Origin: Sordariomycetes sp. S80-01Y
Lineage: Eukaryota > Ascomycota > Sordariomycetes
Assembly (NCBI GenBank): GCA_037042185.1
Contig: JAXQJY010000022.1
Span: 620,001-684,000, forward strand
Reading direction: 5' to 3'
DNA: 64,000 nt
The translations under genes and the position numbers were made by a program. This document shows positions 44,148-55,095 of this stretch, in pieces (position 1 is the stretch's first letter; the number at the start of each line of letters is the position of its first letter). Below the pieces are notes generated by a model. That model did no database searches and was not told the origin of the DNA. It was given only the letters and a program-made list of their open reading frames with translations.

Positions 44148-46527
44148 ATGCCCTCCGCGACGACGACTGGGCGCGATGCCCCCATGACGAGATCCCGCAA
44201 GCGACAGAGCGACGCCGTGGAACAGGAGGAGGTCCAGCATCTCGAAAATGAGTCCGGGACGTGGCCGAAAAAGCCGAGGCTTGACGAGAAAACGGATCAC
44301 ACGCGCTGGAGGATCGAAGACAAGGACAGCTGCCACACCTGGCGCTATCTCGAGGACGACAAGGCTGCGGAAGAGTGGCCGCAGAGCTATGCCGAGAGAT
44401 ACTTTCTCAACCTCCCGACGGTCAGTGAACACACCTGCAGCAGCATTGCCGAGCTAACAAGCAGTACAGGGTCTGCCAAAGCTCAAGCCTGCCGAAAGCC
44501 CACTCGAAGCCGCTGCCAATGGCCTCACATTCTTCGAGCAGCTCCAGATGCCCTCAGGACACTGGGCATGCGAATACGGTGGACCCATGTTCTTGCTGCC
44601 AGGCATCGTTATTGCATGGTACGTCACAAAGACGCCGATTCCCGACGCGTATGCGACAGAAATCAAGAACTATCTGACCGCCCGAGCGCACCCTGAGCAT
44701 GGAGGGTGGGGACTTCACATTGAGGGCGATAGCACGGTATTTGGAACGTCTCTGAATTATACGACTATGCGCTTGGTTGGTGTCGACCCGGAGGAACCAG
44801 TCATGGTCAAAGCAAGGGCTCGGCTGCATGAATTGGGAGGCACAGTCAACGCCCCGCACTGGTCAAAGTTCTGGCTGGCAGTCCTCGGAGTAGTCAGCTG
44901 GGACATCGTCAACCCCGTGCCTCCTGAGTTGTGGCTGCTGCCGGATTGGTTCCCCATTCACCCCTGGAAATGGTGGATTCATATCCGTCAGGTGTTCCTC
45001 CCAATGGGCTACTTCTACTCCAAGAGGTGGAGCTGCGAAGAGACTGAGATCACTCGAGGCTTGAAGAATGAACTCTTCGTTCAGCCGTACGACGAGATCG
45101 ACTGGCCGAAGTACCGCAACAGCATCCATCCCGGAGACAACTATCATCCCAAGACGTGGCTGATGAATACCCTGAATTGGCTCATTGTCAACGTCTGGAA
45201 CCCCTACCTGCGCACAAACACCATCAAACAACGCGCCGAGGACTGGGTTAGTCAGCTCGTCGACATGGAGGACCGCAACACTGATTATGCCGACCTGGCC
45301 CCTGTCAACGCTCCTATGAACACTCTCGTTTGCTACGTTCGCGACGGCCCCAACGCGCTCACTACTAAGCGTCATCTCGAACGCCTCCAGGAGTTCATGT
45401 GGGTCAAGGACGAGGGCATGCTCTGCAACGGAACCAACGGCGTCCAGTGCTGGGATACTGCTTTCACTGTTCAGGCCGTATTCGAAGCTGGTCTCCACAA
45501 GGACGAAAAGTGGCGGCCCATGCTCGAAAAGGCACTGCACTACCTCGAGCGCCAGCAGATTCGCGAGGACTGCAAGGACACAGAGGTGTGCTATCGTCAG
45601 CGTCGCAAGGGCGGATGGCCCTTCAGCAACAAAGACCAAGGCTACGGCGTTAGTGACTGCATTTCGGAAGCGCTCAAGGCTGTAATTCTGCTTCAGAAGG
45701 AGGGTAACTTCGAGACCGTCCTCGAGGACCAGCGCATTTTCGACGCCATCGACACTCTGCTGCTTTACCAGAATGACAATGGCGCACTGTCGTCGTATGA
45801 AGCTCGTCGTGCTGGCGAATGGATGGAGATGTTCAACGTGGCCGAAGTATTCGGGAACATCATGGTCGAGTATGATTACCCCGAGTGCACAACGGCGTGT
45901 GTCACGGCGCTCTCACTATTCCACAAGCACTGGCCTGAGTACCGTCGTGAGGAGATCACCCTCTTCATCAAGCGGGCAACCAACTGGATTCGAAGCCACC
46001 AGAGACCAGATGGCAGTTGGTACGGTAGCTGGGGTATTTGCTTCACCTACGCCACAATGTTTGCGCTGGAGAGCATGAGGAGTGTCGGTGAAACGTACGG
46101 GAACAGCAAGATCTCGCGCAGGGGATGCGACTTCTTGGTTTCGAAGCAGCGGGAAGATGGCGGCTGGTCCGAGAGCTACAAGGTGAGCCCAGATCGGCGC
46201 GATGATGAGGTGCCAAGCTAACACGACTAGGCCTGCGAGACCATGGAATACTACGAGCACCCGTCCGGCTCACTGGTCGTACAAACAGCCTGGGCGCTGC
46301 TCGGTCTCATGGAGGCAGACTACCCGAACATAGAGCCAATCCGCAAAGGCATCAAATTCATCATGGGCCGTCAACAGGCCAACGGCGAATGGCTGCAAGA
46401 GGCTATCGAAGGTGTCTTCAACAAATCCTGCATGATATCGTACCCGAACTACAAGTTCCACTTTACGATCAAGGCGCTGGGCATGTTTGGGCAGAAGTAC
46501 CCTGATGAGGTGATCACTGGGGCATAG
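44148..46527 (+). CDS. ERG7: Lanosterol synthase (oxidosqualene cyclase)
   Basis: About 760 aa in three exons: 44148-44420, 44470-46182 and 46231-46527, both introns phase 0. It cyclises 2,3-oxidosqualene to lanosterol, the first sterol of the ergosterol route, on lipid-particle/ER membranes. Several QW-type repeats are seen (RPDGSWYGSWGICF, REDGGWSESY, ANGEWLQE). The catalytic acid motif reads DCISE at about residue 487-491 where DCTAE is usual. MWVKDEGML and CYRQRRKGGWPFS are typical. Length matches the family. The N-terminal 60 residues are a hydrophilic extension (TRSRKRQ, KKPRLDEK). Most likely the housekeeping enzyme, although a paralogue is not excluded. Confidence 0.93.
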
Positions 46528-46865
46528 AGGATTGAGCGGTCACGGACACGATAATGATGATGATATAATATAGCAAAAAAACGCACTAATTGAGTAGTAA
46601 TCAGAGAAGACTTTCCTTTGCTTTCCTGCGGCCAAAATGATGCCCTCCCGTTGGGTGATGCGAGGCTCTGGAACCTTCTCACTAGGCTGCAGCTGCCCGC
46701 CCCACCGTGACCTCAACTCAAACAGCGACCTGACCGTGACGAGCCTGAGCTTCATCTCACTCACCTCACCACCGGAATCTCCGTGTCCTTAAGCTACTCG
46801 CATTGCAGCGCGTGTTCACAACAGTAACAAGCGAGGCTACAGCTTCTCGACCACCATCGTCAAGG
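46528..46865. other. Tandem intergenic region
   Basis: 338 bp between the ERG7 stop and the SGT1 start, both on the plus strand; carries the SGT1 promoter. An in-frame upstream ATG at 46803 would extend SGT1 by 21 residues unlike the family. Confidence 0.4.
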
Positions 46866-48312
46866 ATGTCCACCGCCACGCTCGCCCACGAGGGCCTCCT
46901 CGCCACCACCAACCGCTCCTGGGACGCAGCCATCACCAAGCTGACCGCGGCCCTCCAGAGCAGCACATCTCCCAACCCCAACCCGGCGTGGCTCATCGCC
47001 CGCTCCAAGGCCTTCATCGGCACCAACAACTTCGCCGCCGCGCTGCACGACGCAGAGCACGCCGTGCGCTCCGCCCTCGGCCGCGGCGACAAGAAGTCCA
47101 TCATCGAGGCCCAGCACCGACGCGGCGTGGCGTACAACCGCCAAGGTCGGCTGGCGGATGCTGATGCGTGCTGCGTCTGGGCGTGGCATATCCTCTCGGG
47201 CGGCACGACGCAGCCCAGGGAGGACCCGGCTGATGAGTTCACAAGCAAGGATGGCGTCTGGCTGGTCGACGAGGAGGTGTTGGAGAGACAGACAGCCAAG
47301 CACCCTCTGAAGAATGCTTCGAAGGATGGAACCATGTCGAAGGCCATGGAGTCTAACAGCCCCGAGACCAAGCTTTTCCTCCTGATCGAGGCATTGAGGC
47401 GGAGCATAATTAAGAAACTGGTGAGCTTAGAGGAAGGGGATGAGGCGAGGAAGAGGACGGCGTCGATGATGCCGCCGAAGAGGGAGTTGTATCTCCCAGG
47501 TCAGGAGAAAGTAGAGGAGAAGAGGGAAGATGGCTCAAACCCCGTGGGTTCGAAGTCCGCTGCGGCTACCCCAGCGCCTGTACCTGTTTCGGAGAAGGCA
47601 GAGCTTAACATCCAGAGCTACGAAAGCGACACGGTCATGAATGCCACAATCTTCTCCAAGGGTGTCGACAAAGAAAAGTTGAAGGTTCACTTCACGGAGT
47701 CGACAGTCGCCTTGGACCCGATGAAGTATCCTGGTGGCGCGGAGAAGGAGTGTGTGATCTCGCTGAATGGGCCCATCAAGCCGTCGGAGTGCACGTACAG
47801 GGTCACGCCGAGCAAGGTTGAGCTGAAGCTCGTCAAGGCCGAGGCCGGCAAATGGAAAGGCAGCGTCGGCCAGCAAGGTGTTGCTCCTCCCACTGGGAAG
47901 ACAGACGCGTAAGTTCCGCCACCAACCCGTCGTCCACGTCAAGGCTAACGCGACCAGTGTCTTCACGCCCCCAGCATCAGAGCCGCTGCCCGCCTCGATA
48001 GGCGAAGCGCCTGCGAAGCCCCCGGCACAAGAAAAAGCTGGCCCCGCCTATCCGACCTCGTCCCGCGCCGGGCCGAAGAACTGGGACAAGGTCGTGGACC
48101 TCGAAGACAAGGATGAGGACGAAGACGAAGGGAAGGACGTCAACGACTTCTTTAAGAAACTTTACAAGGACGCCACTCCTGAGCAGCAGCGCGCCATGAT
48201 GAAGAGCTTCACCGAGAGCAACGGCACCAGCCTAAGCACGAATTGGGACGAGGTTGGCAAGGGCGAGGTTAAGACGGTGCCGCCGGAGGGTGTGGAGGCG
48301 AAGAAGTGGTGA
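46866..48312 (+). CDS. SGT1: SGT1 co-chaperone (TPR-CS-SGS)
   Basis: About 465 aa in two exons, 46866-47908 and 47958-48312 (49 bp intron, split alanine codon). Sgt1 couples Hsp90 to client complexes such as kinetochore and SCF ubiquitin ligase. Domain order: TPR region at about 1-120 (RSWDAAITKLTAAL, AWLIARSKAFIGTNNFAAALHDAEHA, QHRRGVAYNRQGRLADA), a low-complexity linker, the CS domain at about 240-335 (YESDTVMNATIFSKGV, VHFTESTVALDP, CTYRVTPSKVELKLVKAE), and the SGS domain at the end (GPKNWDKV, FFKKLYKDATPEQQRAMMKSF, TNWDEVGK, VEAKKW). All three parts are present and in the usual order. The 221 bp gap downstream holds nothing. Confidence 0.95.
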
Positions 48313-48533
48313 GATCTCGCTGTTAAGCGGAATTGGCGACAAGCAATGACATTGCAGAGCCGTGATCCGGAGTTGAGGAGTTCATGGGGTACGAAGCATA
48401 TGTTCATTTTAATCTCGGTAGCTCTATCATTGCGGGCCCGGTCTTTCAACCGGCGGGAGCTCTACTCTAGCTTGGGATAGCTCACTAAATCCAAGAGTTT
48501 ATTTCAACCCCTGACTATCTCACCACGCAGCTC

Positions 48534-50177
48534 TCACAGCGAAGCCTTCTCCTTATCTAACCACTCCTTGATCAAACCCGCCATATCCGTATTCTGCAGC
48601 TCCGCCTCCGCCTTCTCAGCATCCCACCTACCCGCCCAGTCCTCCGGCGCCGCCGCATGCGTCGCGGGCGCGTGGCTCGCCTTGCTCCAGAAGTCCTGCT
48701 GGGACAGGTACGTGCCCCTCAGCCAGCGGCTGCCGCCCGCCGAGTCGAAGGCCGTGCGCCCGTGCAGCACGCGCTGGTTGTTGAAGAGGACGCACTCGCC
48801 CGGCGCCATCTTGGTCTTGTACACGGCGCTGGGGTGGTTGACGGCGCGCTCGAAGACGCGCGCCGCGGCGATCCACGTCCGCAGCGGCGTCTGCTTGCTG
48901 AACTTGCCCTGGAAGGGGGGGCTCCAGCGGACGCTCTCGAAGCTCCTGGAGGATTTGCGGTGCTTCTTGTCGTCGTTCCATCGCGTCTGAAGCACGGGAC
49001 GGCCTTGGGAGTAGCTGTGCCCGTGGAGGTGGTATGCGTAGGGGACGTGTACCTTGATCAGCTGGGCCACCACCTGTCGGTATTCTTCCGGAAGGCTGAG
49101 CAGGATCCGTCCCACGCGATCAGCGTCGGAGAAGAGGCTCTCGCCTCCTTCGCAGTTGTTGTCCATGCAGTGGAGAATCTGAATGAAGGGCATAGGGTCC
49201 AGGTACAGCAGATCCTGGTGCAGCCCCAGGTAGCCGCTGGTGTAGGCCACATTCTCGGCATTGGGCTTCGCCCGCACGTCAAAGGTCCGTCCGTAGAAGG
49301 TCTCCTGGATGCAGGTGATGCGCTCGGCAATGCGCACAACCGACTGCTCGTCCCGCGGGACATTCTTGAGGAAGACAATGCCCAGACGCATGATGTCCTG
49401 GATGACGTCCCAGAAAGCCGTGCCCGAGGGCTCCATGAATTCCTGATAGCCGATTTTGCGGACGTTCTGCTGAATGTAGGTATTGTCCCAGTAGTCGACG
49501 TGGTAGCGATAGCTCTGCTTGGATATGCTGTCGTTCTGCTTGGCCCTCGCGGGGCTCGACAGCTTGGAAACGAAATCTGGGCTCAGGACGACTTCATGGC
49601 CCTTTTCTCCGCCAATGCGTTGAATGTCCTTGTCCACCTTCACAACCAAACCGCCGTCGTCCTTGGCCTGGACATCCCGAATCTTCATGTCGGTCCGTAT
49701 CTCTGGGGTGGAGAAGCTCTTCTGTCCCGAGTCCACGTCCCGACAAACAGCACATGCACACGCATCCCGCAGCTGCTCGATGGTATATGTGTGCCCATTG
49801 TTCTTCATCTCATTCACAAAAGTGAGCGCGTTGTCCGTATGGTAGACATCCGCTGCGTCCCCAAGGCCAGGCCATGACGAACTCACGCCGGCGACCTTCT
49901 TGGCACCGTCTAAGATGAGAGGTTTCGAGGCATGCTCAGGCGACGCATGAGAGCGGTTTTTAGAATGCTTGGGGCTTTTGCGAGCCTGAGCGTTGAATCC
50001 CTCGTAGAGCTCATAGAGCTTGGATTGCGAGGAACCGGCAAACACCTGGGAGGCTTCGTTTTGCGAAGATTGATCGTATTGTGCTGGCGAGGGGGAGAAG
50101 TGTCGTTTCGTTAGTGGGGTGAGGGTAGAGGTATTGAACGGTGCGCGACGCGTTAAGACACGTCGTGCAGGCTGCAT
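48534..50177 (-). CDS. Gamma-butyrobetaine dioxygenase-like 2-oxoglutarate oxygenase
   Basis: About 547 aa in one exon. It hydroxylates gamma-butyrobetaine to carnitine (or a related trimethyllysine step) using Fe(II) and 2-oxoglutarate. The N-terminus MQPARRVLTRRAPFNTSTLTPLTKR is a likely mitochondrial targeting peptide, which decides this start over an upstream in-frame ATG at 50294. An N-terminal small domain holds a CACAVC zinc-type knuckle. The TauD-type catalytic domain has His and Asp in LHQDLLYLD (about residues 320-322) and the distal His in RVLHGRTAF (about 472). YGRTFDVRAKP and GGESLFSDA are typical of the family. Confidence 0.92.
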   Translation of the reverse strand: MQPARRVLTRRAPFNTSTLTPLTKRHFSPSPAQYDQSSQNEASQVFAGSSQSKLYELYEGFNAQARKSPKHSKNRSHASPEHASKPLILDGAKKVAGVSSSWPGLGDAADVYHTDNALTFVNEMKNNGHTYTIEQLRDACACAVCRDVDSGQKSFSTPEIRTDMKIRDVQAKDDGGLVVKVDKDIQRIGGEKGHEVVLSPDFVSKLSSPARAKQNDSISKQSYRYHVDYWDNTYIQQNVRKIGYQEFMEPSGTAFWDVIQDIMRLGIVFLKNVPRDEQSVVRIAERITCIQETFYGRTFDVRAKPNAENVAYTSGYLGLHQDLLYLDPMPFIQILHCMDNNCEGGESLFSDADRVGRILLSLPEEYRQVVAQLIKVHVPYAYHLHGHSYSQGRPVLQTRWNDDKKHRKSSRSFESVRWSPPFQGKFSKQTPLRTWIAAARVFERAVNHPSAVYKTKMAPGECVLFNNQRVLHGRTAFDSAGGSRWLRGTYLSQQDFWSKASHAPATHAAAPEDWAGRWDAEKAEAELQNTDMAGLIKEWLDKEKASL

Positions 50178-50493
50178 GATGAGGTGGCAGCTGTTGATAT
50201 GAATACAGTGACCTGGAGAGTTTTTAAAGTGTAGAAGAGGAGAACGAAGACAAGAAGCCGCATCGGTGTTGCTTGATTCTGTGCTGTGGGCCACGAGACG
50301 TCCGAGTTGAATCTGAGGTGGGCTGAGATGGGTTTAGCCTCGGTTCAACGGGACAGGGGCTCCGTTCACGCGCCGACAGCTACAACCGCAAGGGCGGAGC
50401 ATATGAGACTCATAAGTGAACGTGATGACATGTGGCAAGATTCAGCGCGAGTTTTGAAGAGAATCGTTATGGTATTGCGACCTTCACCCATCC
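50178..50493. other. Tandem intergenic region
   Basis: 316 bp between two minus-strand genes: promoter of the dioxygenase gene upstream and the SEN2 3' end. Nothing else seen. Confidence 0.4.
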
Positions 50494-51954
50494 CTATCGG
50501 TTCCTATTACTAGACCATCGCTTGACCATGATTTCTCTAACCTTGTACTGTTTCAGTACCTCCGAGAAGCCGACATCCAGGCTCTTCTCAAATGCTGGTG
50601 GCGGTGGGATGTCCACGTATACCAAGACCAGACTTTTGTACACATTGGTCAACGCACGGAGGGCGCAGTGGAGCCAATGCCACGATTTCTTCGGGGTTTG
50701 CTTCCCACGGGCCTTCCACCAGGGATCGGAATATGAAGGCAAGACTAGAAGTCCAAACTCAGCGTGGTCGAAGACTGGGCCTCGCACGTAAAGCAACCAG
50801 TCAACTCCGAACTTGATGCCGCCGCGAGGAACCCAACCAAGAGACCTGAAGTGGTGGTAGACGGCGTAGTTCATTAGAAAGTTGTCGTCTGGGCCCATGT
50901 CCGGGTCGTCAGGCCCTGTGCGAGGTGGAAAGTAGCTGTACTGGCGGAAGAGGGTTAGCAATTCTTTAGGAGACAGCTTTGAGCCCGAGGCCGGGTCCGT
51001 CACATCCAGCACGCCAAGGCCAAACTTCAGCCAGAGGGCTTCCTCCGGCATGAGTTGAAGATGTTCTTTGTTGACAATAGTGATGGGTTCAGCGGGGGCC
51101 TTGTCGGCTTTGCCCTTGTGGCCAGGACTTGGGGGGTCTGACGTGTCGAAGGTGGTCGACTCGACCTTGGGGGAGAATCGCACGCTCTTCTGCGACGTAA
51201 AGTTGTGCAATCCTGGAATGATGTGCCCATTAACACCACCGACAGGCGTCTGAGCAAGGAGCTGCTCCACGGTGAAGTAGCCGGGCTCGTTGTTGAGAGC
51301 TGCAGCATCAAGGTCCGGCGCAACCTTTGTTAAAACTCTTGCGAGATCTTTGGCAGAGTTCGGTAGAGCGAGGAGCTCCGATGGACCGACAGGAGCTACC
51401 GGCTCAAGCACTGTGTCCTTCTGACTAGCCTCCGTGGCCTCCTTTTGCCTGGTGTACTGGATCAATTCCTGTTCCAGTCTCGCGCGCTCCCACTTCGCCC
51501 GTAAGCGCTCCTCTCGGCGCTGGACCGTCACCATCTCAATGACATCCTGCGCTTCGACGCCCTTGCGGACCTTTTCTCGCTTGAGCCAATTGGGTTCACT
51601 GCGACTCAGACTGCCCTTTCCGTAGAAGCCTTGCTCCCATAAGGCCCGCACAGACTTGTCGTCTGTGACGTGAACGGAGCCGGTGGCAGCGGACCAGGTC
51701 GCATTGTAGGTGACGGAGGGTTCTGCCGGTGGTGGCCGAAAGATCTGGCCTAGCCAGGCGTACACGACATGAAGTAAGGAGAGGGGGTTGTTGGGGTAGA
51801 ATGTCGGCAAGGGGAAAGTTCGGACTGGGGCCGGACGAGCATAGATCTCGTTGCGGTTTGGTTCACGTTCGGGCTTTTGTTGTGGTATGTGACCGTTTGC
51901 TTGTGTTGCACTCGCCATTGTAGGCTGCGGGGTGGCGATCGTAGTCTCAGCCAT
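50494..51954 (-). CDS. SEN2: tRNA-splicing endonuclease subunit Sen2
   Basis: 486 aa in one exon. Sen2 is the subunit that cuts the 5' splice site of intron-bearing tRNAs. The C-terminal nuclease domain has the catalytic triad: Tyr in WLLYVRGPVFDHAEF (about 389), His in DHAEF (about 397) and Lys in LTNVYKSLVLVYVD (about 440). The upstream NYAVYHHFRSLGWVPRGGIKFG is the conserved lead-in. The N-terminal half has LPTFYPNNPLSLLHVVYAWL and ALWEQGFYGKGSLSRSEPNW, both Sen2 marks, then a charged coiled region. Length is typical of fungal Sen2. Confidence 0.94.
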   Translation of the reverse strand: MAETTIATPQPTMASATQANGHIPQQKPEREPNRNEIYARPAPVRTFPLPTFYPNNPLSLLHVVYAWLGQIFRPPPAEPSVTYNATWSAATGSVHVTDDKSVRALWEQGFYGKGSLSRSEPNWLKREKVRKGVEAQDVIEMVTVQRREERLRAKWERARLEQELIQYTRQKEATEASQKDTVLEPVAPVGPSELLALPNSAKDLARVLTKVAPDLDAAALNNEPGYFTVEQLLAQTPVGGVNGHIIPGLHNFTSQKSVRFSPKVESTTFDTSDPPSPGHKGKADKAPAEPITIVNKEHLQLMPEEALWLKFGLGVLDVTDPASGSKLSPKELLTLFRQYSYFPPRTGPDDPDMGPDDNFLMNYAVYHHFRSLGWVPRGGIKFGVDWLLYVRGPVFDHAEFGLLVLPSYSDPWWKARGKQTPKKSWHWLHCALRALTNVYKSLVLVYVDIPPPPAFEKSLDVGFSEVLKQYKVREIMVKRWSSNRNR

Positions 51955-52829
51955 CTTGTTGCGAAGTCATCTTGTCCTTTGCAATTGTTAGCGAGGGCTT
52001 CTAGAAATGCTGCAGAAACAATTGGGATTGAGCGGCTACATCAGATACCGTTGTAGTCTATAATGATTGTGCGAGCACCGAGGACCAAATGAATGGATAT
52101 TCCTCTTCGCGATATCAAATGGAGTCATCATCGTAGCAAGGGGGCGGAAGAAGGAAAAGCGCGGCGACTTACCAGACTAGGACATGGCCTGAATACAGCC
52201 GTTAGTCCCAACGCAAAGCTGCGCGACAACTGATTGAGTTGTTTGAGCTGGAGTCTACTGCCTGCAAATGTCTGTCGGACACGTTTGCGGGTGTGATGTT
52301 GAAGGACACAGGTTGTTGGATCTAAGGAAAAAAAATCCAGATATAGCTGTGCCATTGGAAGGCAGATCAGAGCCCCACCTGTACTTGAATTTCGTGCCTC
52401 GTTCGCCAGGCTGTCTGCAATTTACTTACCCTGGAGCACTGGCACATCGGAAATTGAGTTGAAGTGCGTGACAGCTCATTCTTCCCTTTGTTCACCACCG
52501 TAATGAAGATCGCAATGCCTCAGTCCGACCTCATACAGTGTGCGGTTCTCGGGTGAAGCTGCTTACGACACCAGCGGGCCACCTATCAAGCTATTCGGAA
52601 CTCACGGCTTCTTCCAAACCGCCGAATATTCCGTCGACTTGGCCCTGGGCACCGGCTTTTCCTAGTGCTCTCCACCGCCTCAGCCCGCATTAATACCGGT
52701 CTCCCCCCCTTTGGCATTTTGACGAAGGACCTCTCCGTCCCTGCGGCTTTACATTTGTGCAAATTTTGTTATGTTCGAGAGCTGCTAGAATACTGGGAGG
52801 ATAGGAATGGTGGCCGAGAGTCTAAGGAC
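51955..52829. promoter_or_regulatory. Divergent region between SEN2 and glucosyltransferase
   Basis: About 875 bp with the promoters of both genes. In-frame upstream ATGs (from 52665) precede the glucosyltransferase start, but the residues they add are unlike the family. No other gene seen. Confidence 0.4.
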
Positions 52830-54469
52830 ATGTCCTCCTTCGCTGAAACTGTCGCGATAATATGCCTGGTATGGAGCTGTACAGTCGTCTTGGTTGAGTC
52901 CTTGGGGATTTCCGCGATGTGAGTATTTGACGCCTGATGCAGTACCCGAGTAGCCATGCTGATAGATGTAGCTTCAAGTACTTCTCCCGACGATCGCCGC
53001 CCGGCATCTCTCCGACCTTGGGCCACAATGCGCCCGCCGTGACCATCATTCGTCCCGTGAAAGGGCTCGAACCGCATCTCGAGGATTGCATCAAGTCTTC
53101 CTTCCGCCAGGACTACCCGATCGACAAGCTCTCGATCCGATTGTGCGTCGACGACCGAAGCGATCCAGCCTACCCAGTTTTGTCCAAGATAGTGGAGGAG
53201 TTTCCTCATTTTGACGCAAAGGTTATGGTTGAGAGTGACTCTACGCAAGAGATGAAAGGATTGGGTCCCAATCCCAAGATCAGGAACATCAGTCGGTCTT
53301 ATAAGGAAGCCAAGAGCGACATTGTCTGGGTGGTAGATTGCAATGTGTGGATTGCGCGGGGGGTTATAGGCCGCATGGTCGACAAGTTGATGGGCTACAG
53401 CAAGGGCGGCACCGCCAGACCCTACAAGTTCGTTCACCAGCTACCCCTAGTGGTAGACATTGTTGACTACGCGCGACCCCAGTCACTTGACGGACAGACG
53501 CTGCTTTCTTCAGCTTCAGAGGCCTCGCCCAGCACAGACTTGGCGCAGCCCGAGGATCCGAACACTCTGACTCAGATACGATACCAAGGCGGTGGTCGAC
53601 TAGACGAGATGTTCATGGCCTCGACACATGCCAAGTTTTACGGCGCGATCAACGCTGTGGGCATCGCGCCGTGTATCGTCGGCAAGAGCAACATGTTCCG
53701 CAAGTCCCATCTTGACCAGGTGACGGATCCTGCCCAGAACCCGATCTTGCCCCAAGAAGACCACCTGAGCCGACCGCCAGGCGTCGACTACTTTTCTCAC
53801 AACATCTGCGAGGATCACTCGATTGGCGACATCCTGTGGCGGTCGAAGATCCCCGGGCACAAAAACCACGGCATCGTTTGGGGCGACCTCGTGGTACAGC
53901 CGATGGCAGGCATGTCGGTCCGGGCGTATATTGCCCGCCGGGTCCGTTGGCTTCGCGCTAGAAAGTTCACTGTCCTCGCAGCAACTTTGGTCGAGCCTGG
54001 GGTCGAGTCTCTCTTGTGCGGTCTATGCTTCTCGTACGCCATCACGACGCTACCGTGGTTCGATGGGGTACTCGGCATCACGCAAACCCGGGCTGGCATG
54101 TTCGCGTACTGGGCCATCTTCGTCACCGCATGGATGCTGGCTGACTGGGCTGTGTTCTGCCGTCTGCATTCTGCGAGATCGATCCAAATAGACGAGAACA
54201 CGCCTGCGTTCGCGAAAGGCACCAGAGGCCCCCAGCGCGTATACACCAGGTACTTTTTAGAGTGGCTGCCAGCTTGGATAGGACGCGAGATCATGGCTTT
54301 GCCGATCTGGACGTGGGCTGTGCTCCTTGGGGGTACGGTCAATTGGCGGGGAAAGACATTCAAGGTCCACTATGATACGACTGTACATGAGATAGATGAC
54401 GGAACGCGCTTTTCAAGAACGTCCAATATTGGGAGGTCGAGGCCGTCGAGCAAGGATAGAAGGGATTAG
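52830..54469 (+). CDS. Ceramide glucosyltransferase (GT21)
   Basis: About 528 aa in two exons, 52830-52918 and 52972-54469 (53 bp intron, GTGAGT to TGTAG, phase agrees). It transfers glucose from UDP-glucose to ceramide at the Golgi/ER face, giving fungal glucosylceramide. The N-terminus MSSFAETVAIICLVWSCTVVL is the membrane anchor. GT21 D motifs: LCVDDRSD (D1), WVVDCNVW (D2), EDHSIGD (D3), followed by RRVRWLRARK in place of the usual Q/RxxRW. Several hydrophobic helices follow near the C-terminus (LLCGLCFSYAITTLPWF, YWAIFVTAWMLADWAVF). The start at 52830 places the anchor at the N-terminus. Confidence 0.92.
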
Positions 54470-55095
54470 AGGAGATGACAGACGTGTAGCTTAGGTGAAT
54501 GACGAGATGCTTGTTTGGACTGGCTGCAGAGGTATTCAAAGGTCTTGTCCGTCAATCACCATAGACTTTCATCTTCCAACGTCAAGCATGTCCCGCCTCG
54601 AGAAATCTCGCTAGGGAAGAGCAGCGGGCTATGTGTAATATCTCCCCAGGTAACAATGAATCTATTGGGCGGTAACTAGTCGTCTAAATTGGAGATTTAC
54701 TGGATCTTGACACTTAGAAAAGCAAGTGAGGGTTGCGAGGGGAGGAGCCAACACCTGTGTTAGCTAGCACTTACAACAGGCGCGCTACCTCCGCTCGCAG
54801 AATTGCAACACAGAAGCTGAGGGGATATGACGTGTTCTGTGTTCAAGGTCATCGATGAGTTGCATTGCATACTCGGCCATTGCTCAGGTCCGCGGTACAG
54901 CAGTGGCTTGCAAATCGTTGAAGCGTGGTTGTCAATGCTGGTTCGTCGACCAGTGAGGCGTGTGTTGCACTTTCACCTGCAAGGCTCTCGCAAGGCGGAA
55001 CAGCCCCTCTCTCCTCTCTTCAATGTCTCCCGAGCCCAGATCAATATCTATCCATCAGATTCGCATCATCAGGTCTTCCTTTGCGACTGTCAATC
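54470..55095. other. Tandem intergenic region
   Basis: About 630 bp upstream of the STAND-N/ankyrin gene; its promoter should lie here. No gene seen. Confidence 0.4.

Noticed and set aside
44863-45639. 258-codon open frame on the minus strand
   Set aside because: It is antisense to ERG7 exon 2, which is clearly coding on the other strand.
48657-49877. 406-codon open frame on the plus strand
   Set aside because: It is antisense to the gamma-butyrobetaine dioxygenase gene, a GC-rich shadow with no family features.
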